NCBI GenBank assembly: GCA_964473645.1
Contig: CAYYPW010000003.1
Location: 186,001 to 250,000 of the forward strand
Direction of reading: 5' to 3'
Length of the DNA: 64,000 nucleotides
DNA from: HdN1 sp964473645
GTDB lineage: Bacteria; Pseudomonadota; Gammaproteobacteria; Pseudomonadales; Ketobacteraceae
A program made the translations under genes and the position numbers. The notes under the pieces are model-generated. The model worked only from the letters and a program-made list of their open reading frames with translations. It made no database searches and was not told the origin of the DNA. Positions 1 through 8,460 of the stretch are shown here, piece after piece; position 1 is the first letter of the stretch, and each line of letters starts with the position of its first letter.

Positions 1-1
1 C

Positions 2-124
2 AAGTTCGAACGCCGGTTTCGTTATATGGAACAATGGTTGGTCCATAACGGCTTGATTGCAGGTGAGACCTCGCTTGAGCAGATGGAGGAAGGGTGGCGC
101 GAGGCCAAGCGGCAGGGGCTTTAA
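2..124 (+). CDS. mazG: MazG nucleoside triphosphate pyrophosphohydrolase, C-terminal end (partial)
   Basis: The window opens inside a reading frame of 40 codons ending in TAA at 122-124. The peptide starts KFERRFRYMEQ and ends with an acidic helix followed by EAKRQGL. The KFERRFR...E...G...LE.ME..W..AK pattern matches the extreme C-terminus of MazG, which hydrolyses non-canonical and stress-related NTPs. Only the tail is present, so catalytic EExxE residues cannot be checked. It reads in the same direction as moaA, separated from it by a palindromic repeat element. Confidence 0.75.
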   Translation, partial: KFERRFRYMEQWLVHNGLIAGETSLEQMEEGWREAKRQGL

Positions 125-154
125 TCTTTCCGGTCTTGGTAGTATCGTGGTGGC

Positions 155-264
155 AGCGGTGAGTGGGGGGGAGATTTTCCAGAATTTCTGCGCCATGGAT
201 GGCGCAGCTAAGCCTACATGGATGTATTTACGGCGGTTCTGGAAAACCTCACCTCCACTCATCG
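155..264 (+). repeat. Palindromic repeat element, copy A
   Basis: Left arm 155-184 is an imperfect reverse complement of right arm 237-264 (outer part GAGTGG..., inner part TTTTCCAGAA). The core between them contains two small hairpins: CTGCGCC-ATGGAT-GGCGCAG (188-207) and TAC-ATGGAT-GTA (about 215-226). The core shares the order 'hairpin 1, AGCCTACA.GGA.GTA, CGGCG' with three other elements in this window, while the arms are unrelated to theirs. It lies between mazG and moaA. I cannot attach a family name. Confidence 0.7.
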
Positions 265-306
265 ATGCTCGGTTGATGTTTTCCTTGCCAACTATCGGAT
301 ATTCCC

Positions 307-1332
307 ATGACAGCCGCCATTCCCCCCATGCCACTGCTGATCGACCGTTTTGGAAGACACGTGCGCTATGTGCGTCTGTCCGTTACCGATCGCTGCGATT
401 TTCGCTGTGTTTATTGCATGGCAGAAGACATGACCTTTCTGCCGCGCCAACATATTCTCACGCTTGAAGAAATTGCTCAGGTCGGCAAAGCCTTTGCGAG
501 CCTGGGCGTTGAAAAAATCCGTTTAACCGGCGGTGAACCCCTGATTCGCAGCAACGTGCTCTGGTTGGTCGAACAACTCGCGCATCTGCCTGGCCTGAAA
601 GAACTCACCTTGACTACCAACGGTTCGCAGTTGGGCAAAATGGCGGTCGATTTGAAAAAAGCCGGCCTCAATCGCATCAATGTGAGTCTCGATAGTCTTA
701 ACCCTCAACGCTTCCATGAGATTACCCGTACTGGTGAGCTGTCCAAGGTGCTCGACGGCATTGAAGCTGCCCGATCTGCGGGATTTAAACGCATAAAAAT
801 CAACAGCGTGATTCTGCGCAATCGCAACGATGACGAGATCCTGCCGCTTGTTGAATTTGCTCGTAAGCATGGCCTTGATCTTTGTTTTATTGAAGAAATG
901 CCGCTTGGTAATATCGATGAGCACGATCGATTGTCGTGTTATATGCCCTCCGACGAAGTACGGGGCATTATCCAGACGAGATATGCATTGACCCCGAGCG
1001 ATCAATCCACGGGTGGCCCGGCGCGTTATTACACACTGCAAGAGGCAGGCAACGAAAATTCGTCAATCCGTATTGGCTTTATCTCACCGCACAGCCACAA
1101 CTTCTGTGGTGATTGCAACCGGGTCAGGGTCACCGCGGAGGGGCGTTTGTTGTTGTGCCTGGGGAATGAACATTCGGTGGATTTGCGCGCGGTGCTGCGG
1201 GAATTTCCTGATGATATGGCTAAACTGCAACAAACATTGCGCTCGGCCATGGAAATAAAGCCGGAACGCCACTATTTTGACCTGAACGACACGCCACAGA
1301 TTGTTCGCTTCATGAACATGACAGGCGGTTAA
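307..1332 (+). CDS. moaA: GTP 3',8-cyclase MoaA
   Basis: Radical-SAM enzyme catalysing the first step of molybdenum cofactor synthesis, converting GTP to 3',8-cyclo-GTP with MoaC finishing cPMP. The 341-residue length is normal. The SAM-binding cluster motif CDFRCVYC has Cys30, Cys34 and Cys37. The second, GTP-binding cluster is seen near the C-terminus as NFCGDCNRVRVT...LLLCLG. LTGGEPL and VSLDSL motifs are also present. The first ATG is used; the Shine-Dalgarno is weak, and Met8 is an alternative. It heads moaA-moaB-moeA. moaC, moaD and moaE are not in the window. The canonical C-terminal GG is present. Confidence 0.97.
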   Translation: MTAAIPPMPLLIDRFGRHVRYVRLSVTDRCDFRCVYCMAEDMTFLPRQHILTLEEIAQVGKAFASLGVEKIRLTGGEPLIRSNVLWLVEQLAHLPGLKELTLTTNGSQLGKMAVDLKKAGLNRINVSLDSLNPQRFHEITRTGELSKVLDGIEAARSAGFKRIKINSVILRNRNDDEILPLVEFARKHGLDLCFIEEMPLGNIDEHDRLSCYMPSDEVRGIIQTRYALTPSDQSTGGPARYYTLQEAGNENSSIRIGFISPHSHNFCGDCNRVRVTAEGRLLLCLGNEHSVDLRAVLREFPDDMAKLQQTLRSAMEIKPERHYFDLNDTPQIVRFMNMTGG

Positions 1333-1354
1333 ACGTAACCCCGAGGAACCTGAT

Positions 1355-1900
1355 GTGAGCGCAGCCAAAGAATTTCTGCCGGTCAATATCGCTGTTATGA
1401 CCGTCTCTGACACCCGAACCCCTGAAGACGACACCTCGGGCCAATATCTCGAAGACGCGTTGCTCGATGAAGGCCATGTCCTCATGGATCGCGTTATTGT
1501 CAAAGACGATATTTACCAGATTCGCGCCGTATTATCCGATTGGATTGCCGATCCCGAAGTCGAGGCCGTGATGATCACGGGCGGCACCGGATTCTCTGCG
1601 CGAGATACTACGCCAGAAGCCGTCAAACCCCTGTTTGACAAAGAAATCGATGGGTATGGCGAGTTGTTTCGCAACATATCCTATAACGAGATCACTACGT
1701 CCTCAATTCAATCGCGGGCGGTGGCGGGGGTTGCCAATAAAACGGTGATTTTTTGCATGCCGGGTTCGACGGGGGCCTGCCAAACCGCATGGGAAGGCAT
1801 CATCCGCACCCAACTGGACGCCACCCACAAACCTTGCAATTTCGTCGCTTTGATTACGGCTAATCGTCTGGCGACGGAACAGTGTGAGACGCGTGGATGA
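1355..1900 (+). CDS. moaB: Molybdenum cofactor biosynthesis protein MoaB (MogA-type fold)
   Basis: A 181-residue protein of the MoaB/Mog family, which adenylylates or otherwise activates molybdopterin before Mo insertion. The motif MITGGTGFSARDTTPEAVKPL is the family's conserved molybdopterin-binding region, and CMPGSTGACQTAW the conserved C-terminal loop. The start is a GTG at 1355, 8-13 bases after CGAGGAA, and is the only plausible start at the domain boundary. The TGA overlaps the moeA start by four bases, implying translational coupling. Confidence 0.95.
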   Translation: MSAAKEFLPVNIAVMTVSDTRTPEDDTSGQYLEDALLDEGHVLMDRVIVKDDIYQIRAVLSDWIADPEVEAVMITGGTGFSARDTTPEAVKPLFDKEIDGYGELFRNISYNEITTSSIQSRAVAGVANKTVIFCMPGSTGACQTAWEGIIRTQLDATHKPCNFVALITANRLATEQCETRG

Positions 1901-3120
1901 GTGAGCATTTTTCAACATCCGGCCTGCGTCCTGTAGAAGAAGCATTGGCCAGTATTCTGGAAGGGATTGAACCGGTCGCTGACGTACTTGCGATCCCGCT
2001 TATCGAAGCCAACGGGCGCGTATTGGCGCAGGACATTGTGTCGCCAGTTGATGTTCCGCCGGCGGATAATAGCGCGATGGACGGGTACTGTTACCATCAT
2101 GATGACGTCCCGCCAGAAGGCGCGTTACTGGAGATCAGTCAGCGTGTTCCTGCGGGGGCCGCACCCGCACCGTTATTGCGTGGCACCGCGGCGCGTATTT
2201 TTACCGGTGCCGAAATACCCGCCAATGCAACGGTAGTGGCTATGCAGGAGGTGTGTCGGCCGGAGGGAACAGGTGTGTGGGTGCCTGCGCTTACACCGGG
2301 CAATGACATACGTCCCAAAGGGCAGGATATTGCGCTGGGACAAGTGGTGATCAAAGCGGGTACGCGCTTGCAACCCCAACACCTCGGTTTGCTGGCCTCC
2401 ATGGGGGTTGCACGGGTGACGGTCTATCGGCGCCTGAAGGCAGCCGTTATCTCCACTGGCGATGAACTAGTGGAGCCGGGTAGCCCGCTAGCGCCGGGCA
2501 AGATTTATAACTCCAACCGTTACACCCTGGCTGGCATGTTACAGAATTTAGGCGTCGAGGTGATTGACCTTGGCATCGTTGCGGATAATCCTGACGCGAC
2601 CGAAGCCGCCTTGCGTGAAGCCGCCAACGCTGATTGCATCTTTTCCAGCGGTGGCGTGTCCGTGGGGGAAGAAGATCATGTCAAAGCCGCCATCGACAAA
2701 CTCGGTAAGCTCAACCTTTGGAAGCTGGCAATCAAACCCGGCAAACCCTTTGCCTATGGCCATGTGCTGGGCACCCCCTTTCTTGCTTTGCCAGGAAACC
2801 CGGCGGCTGTGTTTGTGACCTTTTGCATTTTGTGCCGCCCCTGGTTGTTGAAAAAGCAGGGTGTTAGCGATGGCCAGTCAATGGAAGTCTTGCTGCCAGC
2901 CAATTTCAGCCGTAAAAAGCCGGCATCTCGCCAGGAGTATCTGCGTGCTCGCGCAGAGCAGGTGGATGGGCGCTGGGTGGTTACACCCTTCCATAACCAG
3001 AGTTCCGGTGTGTTGTTTTCAGCGTGTTGGGGCAATGGATTTGCGATCGTCCCCCTTGGCGGTACAGTCGAAACCGGTCAGCCTGTGAGATTCATTCCTT
3101 ATTCAGAGGTGTTGGGGTAA
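1897..3120 (+). CDS. moeA: Molybdopterin molybdenumtransferase MoeA
   Basis: Catalyses insertion of molybdate into adenylylated molybdopterin to form Moco. At 407 residues it is a full-length MoeA, with the MoeA N-terminal domain (PPADNSAMDGYC about residues 55-66), the MoCF-like domain (STGDELVEPG, then FSSGGVSVGEEDHVK and the PGNPAAVFVTF motif) and a C-terminal beta domain. It starts at the ATG of an ATGA overlap with moaB. With MoaA and MoaB it would supply Moco to enzymes such as the xanthine dehydrogenase at 31304-34961. Confidence 0.97.
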   Translation: MSEHFSTSGLRPVEEALASILEGIEPVADVLAIPLIEANGRVLAQDIVSPVDVPPADNSAMDGYCYHHDDVPPEGALLEISQRVPAGAAPAPLLRGTAARIFTGAEIPANATVVAMQEVCRPEGTGVWVPALTPGNDIRPKGQDIALGQVVIKAGTRLQPQHLGLLASMGVARVTVYRRLKAAVISTGDELVEPGSPLAPGKIYNSNRYTLAGMLQNLGVEVIDLGIVADNPDATEAALREAANADCIFSSGGVSVGEEDHVKAAIDKLGKLNLWKLAIKPGKPFAYGHVLGTPFLALPGNPAAVFVTFCILCRPWLLKKQGVSDGQSMEVLLPANFSRKKPASRQEYLRARAEQVDGRWVVTPFHNQSSGVLFSACWGNGFAIVPLGGTVETGQPVRFIPYSEVLG

Positions 3121-3162
3121 AGTACGGCTCTCGCACAGCCCCTCTCTCAAGGAACTCCATAA

Positions 3163-3630
3163 ATGGATGTTTATAAAGCACCCACTGCGCAGGTGGTTGT
3201 TCCCCATGAATTCAAGTCGCGCCCCATTCGGGGCGTTATTTTTGGCGCGATTGCTGACCTGTTGCTTTCGACTGTTCTGTTTGTTGGCTTTGCTTTGGCG
3301 GTGGGTGCCTACATGGCCAGCCAGGGCGCTTCGGAACATCAGATTGCCCAATTTTTCGTTAATCTCGATCAGAATAACGACGCCCTTGCGGTCTCTTACC
3401 TGATTGGCGGTACCAGTTCTGCCGTGGGTGGTTTTATTTGTGCCCGTAACGCCCGTGTTAATGAATACCGATATGGCTGTGTCTTGGCGTCCTTGCTGTC
3501 GCTGCTCAGTATTGCATTTGAGACTGAACCCGTCTTGATGGCTACGGGGCTTCTAATGACCTGGATTGCTGTGCTGACGGGCAGCCACTGGGGGCGGCAG
3601 CGAAATTTGCAGGATGAACAAGTATGTTGA
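3163..3630 (+). CDS. Hypothetical inner-membrane protein
   Basis: A 155-residue protein I do not recognise. It has about four hydrophobic segments: roughly residues 24-50 (GVIFGAIADLLLSTVLFVGFA), 80-95, 105-120 and 125-142. The N-terminus is hydrophilic and the short C-tail is polar. An AAGGA Shine-Dalgarno lies 10 bases before the ATG. It follows moeA by 42 bases and could be cotranscribed, but no known Moco role applies. A small multi-spanning membrane protein is all the sequence supports. Confidence 0.75.
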   Translation: MDVYKAPTAQVVVPHEFKSRPIRGVIFGAIADLLLSTVLFVGFALAVGAYMASQGASEHQIAQFFVNLDQNNDALAVSYLIGGTSSAVGGFICARNARVNEYRYGCVLASLLSLLSIAFETEPVLMATGLLMTWIAVLTGSHWGRQRNLQDEQVC

Positions 3631-3678
3631 AAGTCACTTGTGGGTGCAAATTTAAAACACTAAGTGTCCGCGTTAGGG

Positions 3679-3897
3679 TCAGCCAAACGTCCTGACATAA
3701 AGCGTTTCGACTTTGGCTCTTGCCCAAGGGGTTCTGCGCAAAAATTTAAGACTGGATTTAACACTGGGCTCATGTCGAAAACAGTTAATGTCAATGATTT
3801 CAGACAGTTCTTCAAAGCCGTAGTGATCCACCAATCGGGTCACTATGGTTTCGAGCGTAAGGCCATGAAGGGGATTGTTTTTCTGCTGATCGTTCAT
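3679..3897 (-). CDS. VF530 family DNA-binding protein
   Basis: A 72-residue protein from the ATG at 3897, chosen because GAGG lies six bases upstream; a longer start at 3909 lacks a ribosome-binding site. The sequence NPLHGLTLETIV...LVDHYGFEELSE.IDINCF, followed by SVKSSLKFLRRTPWAR, is the hallmark of the VF530 family (DUF2132), small DNA-binding-like proteins known mainly from structural genomics. The role is unknown. It is preceded by the spermidine-synthase-like gene 29 bases away on the same strand, so the two may be cotranscribed. Confidence 0.85.
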   Translation of the reverse strand: MNDQQKNNPLHGLTLETIVTRLVDHYGFEELSEIIDINCFRHEPSVKSSLKFLRRTPWARAKVETLYVRTFG

Positions 3898-3926
3898 GCG
3901 ATGCCTCATGGAGGTGGGGCGGTGTT

Positions 3927-4601
3927 TCAGGGTTTTTGTGCCAGCCATATTATATGGTGAGCACCTTTGCCAGGACGCGCGCGGACATTGCGCATTTGCA
4001 CACGAAAGCCGGCTTTTTTCAAGCGGATGGTAAACAATTGATCCGGCCCGGCCGACCACACAGCCAACACCCCCTTGGGGCGTAGCGCTTTGAAGGCCGC
4101 TGCCAATCCGTCCATCGAATAGAGCCAGTTGTTGTCGCTGTGTGTCAAACCTTCGGGGCCGTTGTCCACGTCCAGCAGAATTGCATCAAATTGTGCTTTC
4201 GCATTCAATAACTCCGCCACATCCCCCACGTGAACCTGTGTCCGCGCATCAGTAAGCGGATGGCCAGCGCATTCGCCGAGCGGCCCCTGGTTCCATTCCA
4301 CCACGGCAGGCACCAGTTCGGCGACGGTGACGGTGGCGGTCGGGGCAACCACACGCAAGGCCGCAGCCAGGGTGAAACCCATCCCCAAACCACCCACCAG
4401 CACGTGAGCATCGGCTTTGCCTGCAAGCGTGGCGCAACCTAGTTCTGCAAGCGCGTCTTCAGAGCCATGCATTCGGCTGTTCATTAGCTCCCCACGGCGT
4501 CCTGACAGACGAATGGAGAACTCCTTGCCACGTTGTGACAGTTTGAGTTCGCCGCCGTTACCGGGGATCTGCGTGGTGCCGAGCACTGTCCAGGGAATCA
4601 T
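3927..4601 (-). CDS. Spermidine synthase-like methyltransferase-fold protein
   Basis: A 224-residue protein with a Rossmann methyltransferase/spermidine-synthase core. The nucleotide-binding region is HVLVGGLGMGFTLAAAL (residues about 66-82), followed by the acidic strand TVTVAELVPAVVEW and the FDAILLDVDNGPEG motif in the position of the catalytic or substrate Asp region of SpeE. It lacks the N-terminal beta-barrel of true spermidine synthases, so polyamine synthesis is not assured. Start supported by TTGAGGTCAC before the ATG. Confidence 0.8.
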   Translation of the reverse strand: MIPWTVLGTTQIPGNGGELKLSQRGKEFSIRLSGRRGELMNSRMHGSEDALAELGCATLAGKADAHVLVGGLGMGFTLAAALRVVAPTATVTVAELVPAVVEWNQGPLGECAGHPLTDARTQVHVGDVAELLNAKAQFDAILLDVDNGPEGLTHSDNNWLYSMDGLAAAFKALRPKGVLAVWSAGPDQLFTIRLKKAGFRVQMRNVRARPGKGAHHIIWLAQKP

Positions 4602-4655
4602 GTGACCTCAACTACGATGACTGCTTTTGCGGGGCGGCAGCTTATCACACCTGGA

Positions 4656-4684
4656 CAAAAAAACGCCCCGTATAAACGGGGCGT
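4656..4684 (-). terminator. Intrinsic terminator of the lipoprotein gene
   Basis: Perfect 9-bp stem ACGCCCCGT/ACGGGGCGT (63-71 and 76-84 of the 4600s) with a four-base loop. Read on the minus strand it is followed by a run of eight T residues. It lies 27 bases after the stop of the 754-residue lipoprotein gene. Confidence 0.9.
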
Positions 4685-4710
4685 ATGCTAACAGCAAGAC
4701 CAAAGGACTC

Positions 4711-6975
4711 TTAGCGTTTCACCTCAAAGTTAACGACCGTGCAACTTGGATCTTCCACCAACAACTCTGTGCGAGCGCACACTTTGATTTCGTGTTGACC
4801 TGGTTTCAATCCGTGCAACTGGATGTTTTTGCGTTGTTTCCACAGTGAGAATGGTTCGCCATTGAGGCTATACCGATAGGAGAGTTCACCTTCTGAGGGG
4901 TTGTAGCCATCCACGTTAATCGTTACAACGCCGGGGGCGCTACCGGATACCACACTCTTCTGGGCGACGTTCAACGCGCTGGCTTGCATCGCGGGAGCTA
5001 CCTCTGCATACGTAGTGGGTGCCGGGCTGTTTGCTGTCGTGCTGGTTTTTACCATGTTGGCGACGATGCCAATGAAATTGGCGGAGGTATCCAACACCCA
5101 GATGTCCCCAACACTTAAGCTGTAGCCTTCAAAGCTTGGCAATGGGAAGGCGCCTACGGCTCTCATGACGACGGGCAGTACTCGTGGCATCAAATCATCG
5201 AGGAGTGCCTGTGCTAACGGCTCAGCTAATTGCAGGGTGCCATTTTCGTCAAGCTTGCGAATCTTGATGCGCGGTGTTCCGATCAACTCCACTGCCACAG
5301 CATTACCGTTAGCTATCCCTAAGTCTGCGGTCGACTCCACATCAACCGTCGCGCCCATCGCTAGCTTCAATTGACCCGAGTCATCAACGACGGCATCCAA
5401 GCCTATGTAGAAATCGTGCAACCGGAACGTGGCCAGACCATTTTCAGCGCGAATGAGTTCAAGTGTGGGCGGTGCCAAGGGAATAGTGCGCAATCTGACC
5501 TGCTCGGTCTCATCAAGACCGTCAACGAGATCACGCAGCACGGGAATTTGTTCGTCGGTCAAGGTGAAGTTGAGCATGCCTGACGCTGTAGCAGCAGAAA
5601 GCGCCTGATTAATGACATTCGAGGACACGACAACGCCGACGTCACGCTCGACACCTGAGGGAGAGCTATTGGTGGCGGCTGGTGCGTTACCCATGTCTTT
5701 CCAGGCTGAACCCAATACTCTTGGGCCTCTAGTGGTAACGTTATAGAGTCTTGCTCCCAAACCAAGGTTCAAGCCATTGTTCGGCGAGGTGATCGTGCTA
5801 GGTAAGATGTCGGGCTTGATGCGATCGCCATTGATTTCTATAAATAGATTTTGTGGATAGGTGTCTACCATGCTGGCCACTTTGGCAGGCAAAATTTGTT
5901 TGATCTGTTCTGCGAGAATCCATTCAACAATAACCTTGAACGCATTCAGGAAGGGGCTGACCAGCCAGCTGGGCAAGATGCCCACATTGGCACTCAGTGT
6001 TCCCAAATTGAGTGAAAGGTTGCTAATGTCAACATTGACCGCATTTCCGGTGCCAACACTTACTCTTGCTGATGCCGTAAAGTCTGCTCGACTTGCGGTG
6101 GCTTCGCCATTGATCGTCGAATTGAAGCCAATCAAGGGGTCGATGAGCAGAGAGTAGCTGGTCCAAATGCCCGTCATGTTGCCCGTTATGCCCAGCGATC
6201 CATTGCCGGTCGACAAAATATTCAATTGCAGATCAACCGTTCTCAACCGGGCATCATTGACGTTGATTTCATAGCAGTTACCTAACAAACATTCCCTCTT
6301 CATTGGGTTTTGGCCTGCAATCAGGCTTCCCAGCGCAGAGCTTTCCATGATGCTTTCTGCTTCTCGCGTGATGAAATCCATTCCGCGGCGATTGATGCGC
6401 AAACTTACACTGTTGGCAGCAGCCACGTTGGGCCGTGCAAATTTTTGCGTACGCACTCGACTATTCTGATCTGTCGAAACAAAGGTGACATAATTTCCGT
6501 TGGCAACATTGACGTTAAAAGTGTTGTCGGCATTCAATGTCACGGCGGTACCGTTGACGGTAACGCTCCGCACGCCAGAGGGATCGTCGGCATAGCCCTG
6601 TATGTTTAATTGCGAGCCTTCTGTTACGCGTGAAATATGAATCATTGGCCCGGTGACATCGTAGATGAATTTCACGGGTAAGGTTGCTGGTGTCGAAACA
6701 CGCAAGATATTCTGGCCATCTGCAAGGAAAGGCCGCACGCCAGTGCCCGCAGCGGTTGCCCCGGTTTCTGTAATCGTAAACAGCGACGAAATATCTTGAT
6801 CATTTAGCTTTACCACCAATGCTGGCGGTGCCCCTTGGGGAAACCCCAACTCAATGGCTGGAGCAGACGTGTAAACTTGCCCTGCAACAGGGTTGACGAC
6901 GGTAACGCTTTTACACGCGGATAAAACGAGCGCGAACAGAGCGGTCAAAAATAACCGACCTATATCATGGTGCAT
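4711..6975 (-). CDS. Large predicted outer-membrane lipoprotein with Ig-like N-terminal domains
   Basis: A 754-residue protein with a lipobox L-S-A-C (Cys21) after a hydrophobic signal. Residue +2 is Lys, not Asp, so outer-membrane sorting is expected. The next ~200 residues are beta-rich and look like Ig-like or glucodextranase-B-like repeats (SVTVNGTAVTLNADNTF). The middle part carries two Cys close together (RECLLGNCYEI), possibly a disulfide. The last ~80 residues again look beta-sandwich-like, with two more Cys. Start supported by AAAGGAAG. Transcribed alone, with its own terminator. I recognise no enzyme domain. Confidence 0.85.
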   Translation of the reverse strand: MHHDIGRLFLTALFALVLSACKSVTVVNPVAGQVYTSAPAIELGFPQGAPPALVVKLNDQDISSLFTITETGATAAGTGVRPFLADGQNILRVSTPATLPVKFIYDVTGPMIHISRVTEGSQLNIQGYADDPSGVRSVTVNGTAVTLNADNTFNVNVANGNYVTFVSTDQNSRVRTQKFARPNVAAANSVSLRINRRGMDFITREAESIMESSALGSLIAGQNPMKRECLLGNCYEINVNDARLRTVDLQLNILSTGNGSLGITGNMTGIWTSYSLLIDPLIGFNSTINGEATASRADFTASARVSVGTGNAVNVDISNLSLNLGTLSANVGILPSWLVSPFLNAFKVIVEWILAEQIKQILPAKVASMVDTYPQNLFIEINGDRIKPDILPSTITSPNNGLNLGLGARLYNVTTRGPRVLGSAWKDMGNAPAATNSSPSGVERDVGVVVSSNVINQALSAATASGMLNFTLTDEQIPVLRDLVDGLDETEQVRLRTIPLAPPTLELIRAENGLATFRLHDFYIGLDAVVDDSGQLKLAMGATVDVESTADLGIANGNAVAVELIGTPRIKIRKLDENGTLQLAEPLAQALLDDLMPRVLPVVMRAVGAFPLPSFEGYSLSVGDIWVLDTSANFIGIVANMVKTSTTANSPAPTTYAEVAPAMQASALNVAQKSVVSGSAPGVVTINVDGYNPSEGELSYRYSLNGEPFSLWKQRKNIQLHGLKPGQHEIKVCARTELLVEDPSCTVVNFEVKR

Positions 6976-7337
6976 GGAGTTCTTCCTTTATATTTTTGTT
7001 TGTTTGCAAGACTGACGGCTAGTGGGCGAGGGCTATGCCAAATTAACGCATGAAAATAAGGCTTGTCATGAACTTAATGATTAAGCATGCAATAAGAATG
7101 GCTGCCGATGAATTTTGCTTTTATGACTGTAAAATATAGAGCGAAGTGATTTATTTTCGATGGTAAGAAAGCTGACTTTCTTGAAGAAAATCAGCAAATC
7201 CTTCATGACGAAATGCAGCAGGCGGTGATTCTGGGGTTGGTGCGTGATTAAAAAGCCGTTGGCTGACGAATAGCTATTATATTCGCCAGCCAAACATATT
7301 GGCGGCTGCTTAACTCATCAGTGCCAGGACGATACCA
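6976..7337. other. AT-rich intergenic region
   Basis: 362 bases with no convincing gene. It must hold the promoter of the lipoprotein gene (right of 6975) and the terminator of the downstream hydrolase (7259-7293). A 70-codon open frame on the minus strand (7081-7293) has no Shine-Dalgarno and no recognisable motif. Confidence 0.6.
7248..7293 (-). terminator. Intrinsic terminator of the alpha/beta hydrolase gene
   Basis: Stem TTGGCTG-a-CGAATA pairs with TATTCG-c-CAGCCAA (7259-7293), with one mismatch and a seven-base loop. On the minus strand it is followed by CGGCTTTTTAA. It lies about 45 bases beyond the stop codon of the hydrolase gene. Confidence 0.75.
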
Positions 7338-8192
7338 TCACGGCTTGATGAGATATGCGGTATTGGAATTTAGCAGCGATTGAATAAAGGCCCCGCCAGG
7401 ATAATAATCAGGTGTCGTCGTGTTATACACCATATCGTTCGCCCAGCCACCAGCCGCTGTTTTCAGGGCAGAGATATTGCTGGCCTGTGGCGTTCCGCAC
7501 AGCAGTTTGCCCAGAAAATCGCTTGAAGAACCCTCGGCATCTGTATGAACGCTCTTGACGGTCAGCTTGAAACCGACAAAAGACGTGCCGGTAAGGGCGC
7601 GCAGTGCAGGCTCGGTGTTATTGCTGGCGTTGCAGGAGCTGCCTTTTGCGGTGACTGCGTAAAGTGGTAAGCCTTGATTGACGACCGCCTGCGCCGCCGA
7701 TGCAAACTTGTTATCCTTGTCGACCGGATCAAGCAGGATCAAGCCTTTAAGGCCACTATAACCGCGAGCCACCAATTCGCGACCCACCAGGGTAAGGTGC
7801 AAACCGCCAGCAGAATGACCGGCTAGCACAACATTTGCGGGCAGCGTATATCCATTCGGTGGGGTGAGCTTGTATTGGGTAAAGGCATCGGCCACTTGGG
7901 GAACCAGCGAGGAATTGCCGCCGGTCATATTGGCGCTTACCGCCAACACCATGAATCCTTTCGACATCAGCGACGTTCCGAGATCCTTCACGTGTTTTTT
8001 ATCACGCTGGAAACCATGCTGAAGGTAAACCAGCCCGTTCGGTTGTGCGGTGGGCAAATACCAATCCGCGTTGTATGACGAGGTGCCAAAGGTTACTTTG
8101 CCCGTTTTTATCACATCAGCATTTACATCGAGTGACAATCCCAGCGGCAATAGTGTGGTAGCGACGATCAAGGCCATAGATGGCTTGCGCAT
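7338..8192 (-). CDS. Secreted alpha/beta hydrolase
   Basis: A 284-residue protein with a signal peptide (cleavage probably after LDVNA). The fold is alpha/beta hydrolase: LVYLQHGF provides the oxyanion region, VVLAGHSAGGLHL the nucleophile elbow (GHSAG), LILLDPVDKD a likely acidic residue, and SVHTDAEG a candidate catalytic His. Only two Cys occur in the mature part, consistent with a disulfide. It may be a periplasmic or secreted lipase/esterase, substrate unknown. GGGAG precedes the ATG. It has its own terminator. Confidence 0.8.
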   Translation of the reverse strand: MRKPSMALIVATTLLPLGLSLDVNADVIKTGKVTFGTSSYNADWYLPTAQPNGLVYLQHGFQRDKKHVKDLGTSLMSKGFMVLAVSANMTGGNSSLVPQVADAFTQYKLTPPNGYTLPANVVLAGHSAGGLHLTLVGRELVARGYSGLKGLILLDPVDKDNKFASAAQAVVNQGLPLYAVTAKGSSCNASNNTEPALRALTGTSFVGFKLTVKSVHTDAEGSSSDFLGKLLCGTPQASNISALKTAAGGWANDMVYNTTTPDYYPGGAFIQSLLNSNTAYLIKP

Positions 8193-8421
8193 ACAGGCTC
8201 CCTAAATTTCAGTAATTATTGTTGTTTGTGTGTTGCTTATACCTGGATCAATAAAAATGCAGGCAAAGCCCATGGATTGTAGAGGGGTCAAATTGAGGCA
8301 TCTTGCGATTTGGCGCCAATGCATTTGTTAATACATGACACCAGGTGCTCTGTGGCAAAGGTGTTAGCCAAAGGCGGCAATGTACACGCTTGTCGAGGTT
8401 GCGAAAGGGGGGGGATGATTC

Positions 8422-8452
8422 ATCCCCCGGACAGTGTCTGCTGCCGGGGGAT
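8422..8452 (-). terminator. GC-rich hairpin downstream of the hydroxylase gene
   Basis: Perfect 9-bp stem ATCCCCCGG/CCGGGGGAT with an internal ACAG/CTG(T) extension, eight bases beyond the stop of the hydroxylase gene. The minus-strand 3' side lacks a clear T-run, so termination is inferred from position. A neighbouring palindrome GGGGATGATTCATCCCC offers an alternative pairing. Confidence 0.5.
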
Positions 8453-8460
8453 TGCATCAC

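Noticed and set aside
57..467. 136-codon plus-strand frame overlapping mazG end and moaA
   Set aside because: Out of frame with moaA, composition not protein-like, and it runs through repeat copy A.
7081..7293. Hypothetical 70-residue minus-strand gene
   Set aside because: No Shine-Dalgarno, AT-rich composition, and it covers the terminator of the hydrolase gene.
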